A stretch of 16,128 bases of DNA from Coemansia sp. RSA 1804 (GCA_027578815.1 JANBTH010000493.1:1-16128), one strand, 5' to 3'; counted from the stretch's first letter, positions 1 to 7,683 are shown. The notes: generated by a model not told the origin, from the letters alone. A program made the numbers and translations.

Positions 1-890
1 AATTTTGCGTGTTGGTTCCAAATATCCAACTTTTGAACAAAAGTACGTAGCAAACAGCAGAGCAATTGCGTTCAACCCTTTTTTTACAAGTGTGATTGAG
101 AGTGGCTGCAACGCATACACGATTATGACTAATCCTAAAAGTTAGTTGGTCGTTGGTATGGTTTTATCTACCATGTTCGACATTCTAGCCCTTTTGTTGA
201 AGTGTTACTGCCTACTTCTTTGTTCTACATTGCCATTAAACTCGCGGTTTGAAGCTCATCGGTTATTGTAAAGTACAGTAAGGCGCTGCTTTATTTTTGT
301 GTATGACTGCTGTCGACTCGTATCACCATTAATAGTGAATTCAACAACGGACACGTATGAAGTTTTGTATCCGTTATCTAATATATCTAGAAATAAAGCG
401 ATATTATATCTTTTTTCGGAACTATGCAGTAGCTTGAATCCTCCACGTCTTCGGTTCTTAGCACCATTAATGTGCTATGTGGACGTTTTTTCAATAGTAT
501 AGTCAACCACACATTTATTATCGTGTCCATGTACTTGAGAAAGGAGTCCTGGTGCTGTTCAGTTCACTATTCTATGTGTTTTAGCACTCACAAAATAATG
601 GCGCTGAGCTGGAACTGCAGAGCAGAACAGAAAACATTCACATGTCAGAAAAGGCTCTTCAAGCAATCAGAAAGCAAATGGGAAGCTGGCGCTCAGAAGA
701 GAGTTGTTTTGGGATTTTGACCAACAGCAGTTGCGATTTGCACGCAGGAGGACATCCTGACCTGCGGACAAAGTGCAAGACGGAGGCAGAGAAGAGGAAA
801 CCAATGCCAGACCGTTTGGGGGATTGCTATCTTTTTTCCTCCCCGATTATCTAGCGCTTGTGGTTTGTGGTTGGGAGATAAAATGGGTTG

Positions 891-935
891 GTGCTGGCTT
901 GTCTCTCAAAAGAAAAGAAAAGAGAATGCCAGCAC
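891..935. repeat. Inverted repeat (8-bp arms) upstream of the elongase gene
   Basis: The arms GTGCTGGC (891-898) and GCCAGCAC (928-935) are perfect reverse complements. Inside them, TCTC (902-905) can pair with GAGA (922-925), leaving a purine-rich loop of AAAAG units. It lies about 520 bases upstream of the elongase ATG. If transcribed it would fold as a hairpin of about 12 bp with a small asymmetric bulge. Its function is unknown. Confidence 0.6.
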
Positions 936-1383
936 GCTGTGTTGATTGCTGATCATTGGCCAGCATGGCTGTGGAGGACAAAGCATGAAGCAGGCTAGAC
1001 CTTGCATTCCACCAGCAGGACCGGGCTAGCAAGCCTGCAAAACCCATCTAACAAACAATGGTCAGGCACCGCCTCCGTGCATTGCTGTTTCGCGACTCGC
1101 TCGCTGGGTGCTCGCTTTCTCTCCGCCCCACAAACTCTGCCAAACGCCATCCCGCAACAATAAAATCCGGTGGTGGGTAGATCGTACTCTCTGCTCATGG
1201 CGTTGGGACATGCTTTCTTCTCTCTTTCCTTTCCACTTTATTTATTCCTTCAAAAATCATTGTTTTCTATTTTTCTCAAAAACAAATCACTGCTCCGTCT
1301 GTGCATTCTAATTTTCCCTGCAATCTGCTGCAGTAATTCGCGTCTCTCCTACCGCCGCCGTCCTTTCCTCTCTCTTACTACCG

Positions 1384-1393
1384 ATCACCCCTC
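1384..1393 (+). promoter_or_regulatory. Possible sterol-regulatory-element-like site (ATCACCCCTC)
   Basis: ATCACCCCTC lies 61 bases upstream of the elongase ATG. It differs at one position (T for A) from the classical SREBP element ATCACCCCAC. Fungal SREBP homologues (Sre1) control sterol and lipid genes, so a site before a fatty-acid elongase is sensible. A single ten-base near-match in a pyrimidine-rich promoter can easily be chance. Confidence 0.25.
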
Positions 1394-1453
1394 CCGCAAC
1401 ACTATTGTACACGTTTAGAACGCGTTCCGACAAGACTCTTTTCCCTCGAAAAA

Positions 1454-2377
1454 ATGAACGCAGAAGCAGCAGCAGCAGCAGCAGCAACGGTGGCAGCCTC
1501 TTCTCCTGAGCTTGGGTCTATTGCAACGCCCTTCAATCCGTTTAGCCCCGACGCGTGGCTCTTCGAGGCCTACAAGGCGTTTGGCCATGACAAGTCCCAG
1601 TGGAGATGGGTCAACGGAGCCACTCCGCTTTCTACCTGGCGGGAGGTTGGCATAGGCATGGCTGTATACCTGGGAACTATCTTTGGGATTCAGCTTGTGA
1701 TGCGGGCGTTCAAGCCTTTTAAACTGACTAGGCTTGCTCAGATACACAACCTGTTTCTGACCCTCGTCTCACTCGGCCTCCTTGTTCTCTATGTCGAGGA
1801 GCTTTACCCAATTATCTCCCAGGGCGGTTTGTTCTATGCCGTGTGCAACGAGAAAGCGTGGACGCAGAAGTTGGAGGTTCTTTACTACCTGAACTACCTC
1901 ACCAAATGGCTCGAATTCACTGACACCGCGTTCCTTGCGCTCAAGAAGAAGCCACTGCAGTTTCTCCATGTCTATCATCATACCCTTACCATGGTTCTCT
2001 GCTTTACGCAGCTTAACGGAACCACTTCCGTCTCGTGGGTGGTCATCACGCTCAACTTGTTTGTGCATGTTATAATGTACTTTTACTACTTCTTGGCATC
2101 TTGCAGCATCTACCCGTGGTGGAAGAAGTATGTCACCACATTGCAGATCGTTCAGTTCGTTATTGATCTCGGCTTTGTCTACTTCTGCACCTACCAGCTC
2201 ATTGCCTCGCGCTACTATCCAAACGTTCTTCCATTTCTTGGAACCTGTGCTGGTACTGAAGAGGCTGCCATCTTTGGCTGTGCTCTGCTCTCTTCATACC
2301 TGCTTCTCTTCATCCAGTTCTTCCAGCGCACTTACTCCAAGAGGAAGCAGGCCTCCAGAAAGGTCAAGACCCAGTAG
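1454..2377 (+). CDS. Fatty-acid elongase, ELO family (very-long-chain 3-ketoacyl-CoA synthase)
   Basis: The 307-residue product is an ELO-family condensing enzyme of the endoplasmic reticulum. It joins malonyl-CoA to a fatty acyl-CoA, the first step of each elongation cycle for sphingolipid and membrane fatty acids. All family motifs are present in order: KxxExxDT (K151, E154, D157-T158), the catalytic HxxHH as HVYHH (172-176), NxxxHxxMYxYY (N201, H205, M208-Y209, Y211-Y212) and TLQxxQF (229-235). Several hydrophobic spans between about 67 and 290 fit the expected seven membrane helices. The basic, lysine-rich tail (KRKQASRKVKTQ) is typical of ER-retained elongases. LCFTQLNG after the histidine box resembles the yeast Elo1/2/3 group rather than plant KCS enzymes. 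The ATG has an A-rich context (GAAAAAATGA) and no intron is needed. The N-terminus carries a seven-alanine run encoded by a GCA repeat. Which of ELO1, ELO2 or ELO3 it matches cannot be decided by eye. Confidence 0.95.
   Translation: MNAEAAAAAAATVAASSPELGSIATPFNPFSPDAWLFEAYKAFGHDKSQWRWVNGATPLSTWREVGIGMAVYLGTIFGIQLVMRAFKPFKLTRLAQIHNLFLTLVSLGLLVLYVEELYPIISQGGLFYAVCNEKAWTQKLEVLYYLNYLTKWLEFTDTAFLALKKKPLQFLHVYHHTLTMVLCFTQLNGTTSVSWVVITLNLFVHVIMYFYYFLASCSIYPWWKKYVTTLQIVQFVIDLGFVYFCTYQLIASRYYPNVLPFLGTCAGTEEAAIFGCALLSSYLLLFIQFFQRTYSKRKQASRKVKTQ
1466..1486 (+). repeat. (GCA)7 trinucleotide repeat encoding polyalanine
   Basis: Seven uninterrupted GCA codons follow MNAE at the start of the elongase and encode seven alanines. 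The run lies before the first membrane segment, outside the conserved core, so unit-number changes would be in frame and probably tolerated. Confidence 0.85.
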
Positions 2378-2687
2378 ACCACGACTACACTTGTCTAACT
2401 GGATTTTTGGCAAGCGCAGGACCTTCCTACACGTCAAAGCATCAGCCAATTTCATCGTTTTCGGTTTGGCTTTTGTTTTTTATCGATCCGTAGTTAATTA
2501 TTTTTTGGAATTAATACCTTTACTGTTTTGGTTTCCTTTTTTTTATGTTTTGGTACTAAATCCTTATACTATATTTACGCAACACATCCACCGATCCACG
2601 CACGCAAAAGTCGTGCTATTTTTCTGCTTTTTTATGTGTATCTAAATGCCAACTATAGCCAATTTATATACCCCATGTAAAATCGGC
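2378..2687. other. Convergent intergenic region between the elongase and NIP7
   Basis: These 310 bases separate the two facing stop codons and must hold both 3' untranslated regions. They are T-rich on the plus strand (long T runs at about 2474-2480 and 2536-2545), with no perfect AATAAA on either strand that I could find. An open frame in another reading frame of the elongase runs through to about 2645 but has no recognisable protein content. Confidence 0.6.
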
Positions 2688-3368
2688 CTAGAAAAGCGTG
2701 TCTTCCTCGCGCAGGTACTCGCCATTATCTGCTTGATGAAACACCGCAATTCCCGTGGGATCGATCTTGCGCATATCCACGGTGGATCTGGCACTAACAC
2801 CAAAGCCCAACGGAACGTCGGCCATGTTATAGATAACCACGCCTTGGTGCTCGGGAATGTCTTCTGTCACCCGTCCAATATGTGCCTTGACTATGTGGTT
2901 CCCATACAAAAAGGGCATTTCGCCATTGGGCTTTACCCACACCTTGTATTTTGCGTATTGCGCTAGATACTGCAGCGCTGTGATATGTAAGCGGAACTTT
3001 CCAGTCTTTGTGAACTTGCCAAAACGCACGCCTAGAGAAACCAGGTTCTGGCGTCCAATTGCAGTCGCCTTGCGCATAATATTCTCGCTCACATAGTATA
3101 CCCGGTCCTTTTGCAGTCTGAAACAGTAGGGCTCGTCAGGCCGATCAATGAGATGTACGATATTACGACCGATGCTATAGCATAGTACGTGGATTACATA
3201 GCACAATACGTATAGCAGAAATTTCATTAGTTCTATGCACTCCCGATAAGATTCTGTTAGCTGCATTCTAGCAGGATGGAAATCAAAGGTTCCTGCCGTT
3301 CTATGAGCTTACTATTTGGTGAGTTTTTCAAACAAAACCTTGGTCTCGTCGTCAGTAAGTGGCCGCAT
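2688..3368 (-). CDS. NIP7: 60S ribosome assembly factor NIP7 (two exons)
   Basis: The product is NIP7, a nucleolar pre-60S assembly factor with a C-terminal PUA RNA-binding domain, needed for 27S pre-rRNA processing in yeast and partnering with Nop8 and others. On the minus strand exon 1 is 3368-3313 and encodes MRPLTDDETKVLFEKLTK plus two bases (TA). Exon 2 is 3174-2688. Joining TA to C gives Tyr-19 and continues as IGRNIVHLIDRPD, matching the family at the same point. The spliced protein is 180 residues, the length of human NIP7. Family hallmarks include CFRLQKDRVYYVSE, FGKFTKTGKFRLHITAL, AKYKVWVKP, FLYGNH and VVFHQADIGEY-like GIAVFHQADNGEYLR near the end. The PUA domain covers roughly residues 95-170. 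An unspliced reading would begin inside the intron and lack the invariant N-terminus. The start has an A at -3. The gene is divergent from the uL15 gene, with 396 bases between the two ATGs. Confidence 0.95.
3175..3312 (-). other. Spliceosomal intron of NIP7 (138 nt, phase 2)
   Basis: On the minus strand the intron begins GTAAGC at 3312 and ends GCTATAG at 3175. A possible branch site CTAATG lies at 3230-3225. Unspliced, exon 1 hits TAG immediately after Lys-18, so removal is required for the conserved protein. Confidence 0.93.
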
Positions 3369-3535
3369 TTTAAAGGAAATCTGCTCGTTCTATGTGCTGA
3401 ATTCAAATACGCGAAACGTGAACAAAGTAAACGTATTTAACAAGACCAAAGCAAAGTAATATTGAAGCAAATGGACCGACCGGCTGAAGAGGAGAAGAAT
3501 GTCCTAAGAATAAGTAAAAAGCTCAAGCGGTTATG

Positions 3536-3563
3536 TTTTTTTTCACTGTTGAATGAAAAAAAA
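3536..3563. repeat. Perfect 10-bp inverted repeat in the NIP7/uL15 promoter
   Basis: TTTTTTTTCA (3536-3545) and TGAAAAAAAA (3554-3563) are exact reverse complements around an 8-base spacer. The paired T and A tracts would act as poly(dA:dT) elements, which exclude nucleosomes in fungal promoters. The symmetric layout suits a bidirectional promoter. Confidence 0.7.
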
Positions 3564-3591
3564 GCTAACAACGACAGCAGTGATCGAAATC

Positions 3592-3600
3592 AAACCCTAA
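3592..3600 (+). promoter_or_regulatory. Telobox AAACCCTAA in the ribosomal-protein promoter
   Basis: AAACCCTAA sits about 165 bases upstream of the uL15 ATG and about 225 bases upstream of the NIP7 ATG. Telomere-repeat-like sites bound by Tbf1-type Myb proteins are established regulators of ribosomal-protein genes in several fungi, and teloboxes play a similar part in plants. The motif and its context are seen; the binding factor is inferred. Confidence 0.5.
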
Positions 3601-3764
3601 TTAGATCTGGTCTAGATTTGTGGCTGAAGGAATCATTAGTGCCAAATCCAAACAAGCCCATGAAGAGAAATAGCAGCTTCCTCTCAAAATGAGTGAAGGA
3701 GTAGGCAAGCGCATCTGTTTCACTCTTTCTCACTAAACTGGCTATATTATAGTTATTTGTAAAA

Positions 3765-4870
3765 ATGGTGCGTTATTATTCCACTTGGCATACTGTGTTG
3801 TGAGGACGAGGATGGATTCGTTGCTAGATGGCAGTGGTACATGGCAGAACGTTGGATTCGACACCATCTACCCACTCTTGATGATAGATGCGAATGGGAT
3901 GGATGCGTGGGTTTGGAACAGCAGAAGTTGCGGTTGCACTTTTTGTAAATCTCTGCAGTACGATGGATTCACCTTTTTCCACTTTTGTGGGAGGCCAAAC
4001 AATTCTGTTGAATTCATTTATAAAGCATTTGCGCTATGCTTGAATGTGGGAAAATTGTGTTGGGTGAATTGGGCAGAGGAGCTGAGCCAAGTAGCCTTCT
4101 TCCTTGCTACAGGCTATGGCCGTACTGTTGCTGCATTCCGATTCCAGGTACACCTGAGCGAACTACGTGTTGAATCCTTGGACTTTATCTGTTGAACATG
4201 CACGAAGCTGTCAAGCCGTGTACACCACTGTTCTCTAGCACAGTATCCTGCAGCGAAATATCTTTTACTCTTTGGCTACAATCTAAAATACGCAAAGGAA
4301 CAACATAGTGGCAATACTATGCTGCGAAGCCTTTAAGACTACAAACCACTAACTTGAACATATGCATCTTTTTTACCGTCTAATGCGGCTACCACTCTTG
4401 CTGCGTTTGCTCTTATTTCCTAACTGTAGCCGACCCGTCTCCACCACAACCGTAAGAAGCGCGGACACGTCTCTGCCGGTCACGGCCGTATTGGCAAGCA
4501 CCGCAAGCATCCCGGAGGTCGTGGTCTTGCTGGTGGCCAGCACCACCACCGCATCCATATGGACAAGTACCATCCCGGTTACTTTGGTAAGGTCGGTATG
4601 CGCTACTTCCACAAGACCAACAACAAGTACTGGTGCCCGGTTGTCAATGTCGACAAAATCTGGTCTCTTGTTGACGCCGAGTCCCGCGCCAAGGTTGCCC
4701 AGAACAAGGAGCTTGCCCCTGTTGTTGACGTCCTGAAGAGCGGCTACGCCAAGGTCCTTGGTAACGGCAGACTCCCCAGCCGCCCCATCATTGTCAAGGC
4801 CCGTTATGTGTCCAACCTAGCCGAGAAGAAGATCAAGGCCAGCGGTGGCGCCGTTGTTCTTTCTGCTTAA
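3765..4870 (+). CDS. RPL28: 60S ribosomal protein uL15 (RPL27A / yeast RPL28), two exons
   Basis: The product is large-subunit protein uL15, which threads a basic N-terminus into 28S rRNA. Exon 2 (4430-4870) encodes all residues after the initiator: PTRLHHNRKKRGHVSAG, the Gly/His/Arg-rich GKHRKHPGGRG and AGGQHHHR segments, MDKYHPGYFGKVGMRYFH, and the C-terminal uL15 signature region around KVLGNGRLP, IIVKARYVS and KIKASGG. With the initiator Met the protein is 147 residues, against 149 in yeast and 148 in human. Gln-38 and His-39 are conserved. The first is the position whose change gives cycloheximide resistance in yeast (cyh2), and the second is the residue hydroxylated by MINA53 in human. 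Exon 1 is assigned as the bare ATG at 3765-3767 because acceptor CTGTAG ends exactly before the proline codon and ATG|GTGCGT is the only upstream ATG followed directly by GT. Exon 2 is near certain; exon 1 is less so. Confidence 0.9.
3768..4429 (+). other. Long first intron of the uL15 gene (662 nt, phase 0)
   Basis: The proposed intron runs from GTGCGT after the start codon to CTAACTGTAG before exon 2. A possible branch site ACTAAC lies at 4348-4353, with a second CTAAC just before the acceptor. It is almost five times longer than the other introns here (131 and 138 nt). Part of it (3785-4195) stays open in one frame. I looked for box C/D and H/ACA snoRNA features and found no complete set. 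If the true first exon lies elsewhere, the intron length changes accordingly. Confidence 0.65.
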
Positions 4871-5203
4871 AGCATTGAAAATAGAGACCTTCTGTTTTTA
4901 ATAAACACTTTTGCTTTTACCAACACAACAATAATGGAAAGATAGAACGTCTTTTTTCTGATATGTGGAAACGCATAGCTGGATGGTGTTAGGTGTTTTA
5001 TAATGTTCAATGTTTGGTTAAAATTAGTTTTGAATAGAAAGACTGAGTGTGTTGAAACATAAAGGAATGGTGCAGGGAATGAAAGGACAAGCGAGCAAGC
5101 AAGCAAAAGCCATACGGGGGGATTATAAGCTTAAAATGCTGTTGCTGTTGCTCTGCCGCTCGTTCTTGCCATTAATAATGTTATTGTAACCCCGAGCATC
5201 AGT
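4871..5203. other. Convergent intergenic region between uL15 and the Sec2-like gene
   Basis: These 333 bases hold the two 3' untranslated regions. The uL15 poly(A) signal is clear at 4900-4905. For the Sec2-like gene on the minus strand I see only weak variants, such as AATAAC at about 5185-5180. No gene or RNA is recognised. Confidence 0.6.
4900..4905 (+). terminator. Poly(A) signal AATAAA of the uL15 gene
   Basis: A perfect AATAAA 30 bases after the TAA stop, preceded by a T-rich stretch. Confidence 0.75.
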
Positions 5204-7570
5204 TTAGGACGCAGCGGGAGGAGTTGTGTGCGCTTCGCCAATTGCAGTATTAGGCATTGATATCCCCTTGCTCTCTGTATCTTCCAACGGCTGCGATGAC
5301 GGGGCTTCCTTTTCTAATCCGACTTTTATATCTGTCACTTCTTCTTGGAAGACAGGGCCCTTCTGTTCCTGCTTGCTCGATTCGAGCAACGGCTCGGGAA
5401 TATGCCTCTGGGTGCTTAGTACTGGAGGAGCGGATACCTCATGCGATCTACTGCGATGGCGGTTGGCAGCACCAAGGGCATCTATTGCCAGCAGCGACGA
5501 AGAGCGTGTGGTGGATTCCTGGTGAGGAACGCTGGATACGCTGGCGGTGCTTGCAGCACGGCCTGCGTTGATGTATGGCACAGCCATGGGTGACGCATGG
5601 TGCAGGCCAGACGGAGCAGAAGGGTGTGTGCCGTTTCCGGCAAGCGCTGCCGTCGTGGGCGAGTCTGGGTGGGCAGCAACGCTGGGGCTTCTGGAGAATA
5701 TGGAGGCCTCGGTTAGTGCTGGGTCAATGTCAATGGCGTATCCGTAGGCGCCGATGCGAGCGTAGAACATGCACAGGCGCAGGCGGATGGTCTCTGTGTA
5801 CAGATCCATAAGCGAGCGCGATGCAAAGATGCCCTGGCGCAGGTAGCGCACAAAGCCATAGAACTCGCACACTGCAACCAGTCTATCGCGGCACATTGTG
5901 TCGATCTGGATCCATTCCGAGTCAGGCCTGTATCCCATGCGGAAGCGGTATGTGCATTGCTGGCACTCGCGGCCGCACGCCTGGCAGCCGTTAGGGTTGA
6001 CCGCAACGGTGCCACTAAAGCGCTCCCAAAGCATTGCGCTGCGATTTCCATTAGTCCGGTCTGCGTTCTGCTGCTGGCGACGCAGCTCAGCGGCAATCTG
6101 TGGCGTCATCTCCTCGATCTGCAAGCGATTTGCCATGATTGCATCGTGCACATTGCGAGAGGAAATGCGAGGATGCGGACCAAAACGAAGACACGGCTCG
6201 ATGTCGGCAGAAACAACGCTTTTAATATACGACGTGCTCATATAGTTTGATGAGCGCATAGACTGGGTCTGTGTGGCAAAATCCTTAAACTCTGCAAGCA
6301 GTGTCTCGTCAAGACGTATCTGAGGAGATCCATTTGTGGTAGCAAGTGGCGAAGGCGAGTTGGTCTTTGATCCGGCCACAACGGCTGCTGCATGGGCCGC
6401 TATGCGGAATCCATCCGAGGAAGATCCGCCAGCAGCGCCAGATACGCTCCCGTTTCCGCCGGCAAAGCCACTGATTTGCACCAGACTGCCATCCTTCCTC
6501 AGCACGGCGCCGCCGTCAGCCCCAGCCATGTCGCTCAGATGGGAGCTGAAGCTGCCACGGCGACTAGACACAAAGGTACGCTTCACAAGCAAGTCGTCGT
6601 ATTCGGCACTCATCTGCTCTATGCGCTCCTTCAGTTCGTGCGACTGCATGGTCTCGCTGGACAAGCGGTCCTCCAGGTCCACTATTATCTTGCGCAGGTG
6701 AGAGGCGGCTTTCTCGGTCTCTGCACGTGCCTTCTTCTCCTCGGCAACCATGGTGTTGGCTTCGGTAAACAGCTTCTGCGTTAGGTCCTCAAGCTCAGCC
6801 TCTACAAGCTCACGCGAGTGCGATATCTCGGCAGTCATGTTTACCTGGTCAACAAACTTGTCGTTCATTGCTGATAAATCGTTTTTGAGGCCGGCTATGA
6901 TGTCACGCTGCTGGTCAATCTTCTTTGACTGCTCGGCAACGCGGGCCTCCATATCAGCAATATAGTCAACGTAGCGGGCCTTTTCGTGCGCAAGGTCGTT
7001 GATGCGCTGTGTAGCAATGTCAAGGTCTTCCAGAGCGCGAGTACGCTCGCCGTTGATTGTAGTTAGAACCCTGGGTCTGCCGCTGCAGATACCGCAGGCG
7101 CCGGGGCTTGCTGGAAGCAGGACACGATTACAGGCGCATTCCGGGTCGCATTCGTCCGGGCTGCGAGGTGTGGGCTCCTTCGGCACATCTGCGCCTTCCT
7201 CCATGGCAAGTGACGGAGACAGAGTCTTGGCTTCGGACGCCTTCTGCGTGCTCGGCGCGAGTGGCTGGGGACTAGAGGTTGCGGGCTTTCCTTTGGTAAG
7301 CTGGGAAGGCGTTGTGTTTTTCAGGGACAGTGATACGTTGCTGAGCCTCTCGTAGATATTGTCCAGCTCCTGCGTTGTTGCCGACTGGGAAGTAGCAGCA
7401 GGGGTGGCACCACTACTGCTGGAGACAGTGCGGACGTCCTTTAAAGATTTTACTAGTGTTGCTGGCTTGGCGACGACGGTGCTTTTGGCAGGACCTGTGT
7501 CTTGCACCTTGCGTTCTACAGTCAGGCTCACAAAGCCAGCTGTGTAAGGCAGAAAGCCAGGGGTGGTCAT
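5204..7570 (-). CDS. Sec2/Rabin-type guanine nucleotide exchange factor for a Rab8/Sec4-class GTPase
   Basis: The 788-residue protein matches the Sec2p/Rabin8 family, which activates Sec4/Rab8 on secretory vesicles for polarised exocytosis. A long coiled coil spans about residues 174-332. Within it, VEAELEDLTQKLFTEANTMV (256-275) is the Sec2 GEF signature, the segment that in yeast Sec2p contacts the GTPase. A linker rich in Ser, Gly and Ala (about 335-420) follows. Next comes a second conserved block (about 445-610) with IEPCLRFGPHP, a CxxCxxxCxxC cluster (C529, C532, C536, C539), WIQIDTMCRDRLVAVCEFYG and YLRQGIF. This resembles the C-terminal domain of animal Rabin8/GRAB. A second cysteine group (C141, C145, C147, C159, C162) precedes the coiled coil. 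The last 170 or so residues look disordered. The ATG is preceded directly by an in-frame TGA, so the start is secure unless a 5' exon is spliced on. No frameshift or intron is needed. The exact Rab partner is inferred from the family. Confidence 0.85.
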   Translation of the reverse strand: MTTPGFLPYTAGFVSLTVERKVQDTGPAKSTVVAKPATLVKSLKDVRTVSSSSGATPAATSQSATTQELDNIYERLSNVSLSLKNTTPSQLTKGKPATSSPQPLAPSTQKASEAKTLSPSLAMEEGADVPKEPTPRSPDECDPECACNRVLLPASPGACGICSGRPRVLTTINGERTRALEDLDIATQRINDLAHEKARYVDYIADMEARVAEQSKKIDQQRDIIAGLKNDLSAMNDKFVDQVNMTAEISHSRELVEAELEDLTQKLFTEANTMVAEEKKARAETEKAASHLRKIIVDLEDRLSSETMQSHELKERIEQMSAEYDDLLVKRTFVSSRRGSFSSHLSDMAGADGGAVLRKDGSLVQISGFAGGNGSVSGAAGGSSSDGFRIAAHAAAVVAGSKTNSPSPLATTNGSPQIRLDETLLAEFKDFATQTQSMRSSNYMSTSYIKSVVSADIEPCLRFGPHPRISSRNVHDAIMANRLQIEEMTPQIAAELRRQQQNADRTNGNRSAMLWERFSGTVAVNPNGCQACGRECQQCTYRFRMGYRPDSEWIQIDTMCRDRLVAVCEFYGFVRYLRQGIFASRSLMDLYTETIRLRLCMFYARIGAYGYAIDIDPALTEASIFSRSPSVAAHPDSPTTAALAGNGTHPSAPSGLHHASPMAVPYINAGRAASTASVSSVPHQESTTRSSSLLAIDALGAANRHRSRSHEVSAPPVLSTQRHIPEPLLESSKQEQKGPVFQEEVTDIKVGLEKEAPSSQPLEDTESKGISMPNTAIGEAHTTPPAAS

Positions 7571-7664
7571 TCAGCCAGAAGGGTGAGATAGCAGTAGGCT
7601 GGACAACGGAAAAAGAGCAGACGTTGCGGAAGGTAAATGAAGACTGCAGAAATTCAACAAGAAC

Positions 7665-7683
7665 GGTTGGTGGTGGGTGGGGG
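7665..7683 (+). other. G-run cluster, possible G-quadruplex, near the Sec2-like gene start
   Basis: Five runs of two to five G separated by one or two T lie 95-113 bases upstream of the Sec2-like ATG, on the strand opposite the coding strand. The pattern allows a two-tier G-quadruplex in DNA; the transcript would carry C runs instead. Only the sequence pattern supports this. Confidence 0.35.

Larger units (their letters stand above)
1..1453. other. Gene-free left flank, upstream region of the elongase gene
   Basis: No convincing gene is visible here. All open frames are below about 85 codons, overlap each other on both strands and resemble no family I recognise. The first 600 bases or so are AT-rich. 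From about 600 onward the base composition rises, and the last 150 bases before the elongase ATG are strongly pyrimidine-rich (CTCTCCT, CCTTTCCTCTCTC), as in many fungal core promoters. A stable inverted repeat lies at 891-935 and an SRE-like ATCACCCCTC at 1384-1393, both entered separately. I cannot exclude a small multi-exon or noncoding gene. Confidence 0.6.
3369..3764. promoter_or_regulatory. Divergent promoter between NIP7 and the uL15 gene
   Basis: This 396-base AT-rich interval separates the start codons of a 60S assembly factor and a 60S ribosomal protein. It contains a perfect 10-bp inverted repeat (3536-3563), a telobox AAACCCTAA (3592-3600), a pyrimidine stretch CACTCTTTCTCAC (3721-3733) that could be the ribosomal-protein transcription start, and a TATA-like TATATTATA (3743-3751). 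A 73-codon open frame (3471-3692) crosses these elements and is probably fortuitous. Confidence 0.65.

Noticed and set aside
299..1418. Several 65-82-codon frames in the left flank
   Set aside because: Short, overlapping on both strands, without recognisable content; expected by chance in this composition.
1415..1747. Minus-strand frame with a seven-cysteine run opposite the elongase
   Set aside because: The cysteines are the reverse reading of the GCA alanine repeat; the plus-strand elongase explains the region.
2130..2645. A 171-codon frame overlapping the end of the elongase
   Set aside because: Its first part is an alternative-frame shadow of the elongase, and the rest is T-rich 3' sequence with low-complexity hydrophobic translation.
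3175..3266. NIP7 starting at an unspliced methionine inside the intron (192 codons)
   Set aside because: The residues before IGRNIVH do not resemble NIP7, whereas splicing to 3313-3368 restores the exact family N-terminus and length of 180.
3471..3692. A 73-codon open frame between NIP7 and uL15, lysine- and serine-rich
   Set aside because: It has no recognisable family, runs through the inverted repeat and telobox, and fills the space needed for two promoters. Probably fortuitous, though a small gene cannot be fully excluded.
4362..4736. Plus-strand 124-codon frame starting in the uL15 intron
   Set aside because: It reads uL15 exon 2 in the wrong frame; the correct frame gives the full conserved ribosomal protein.
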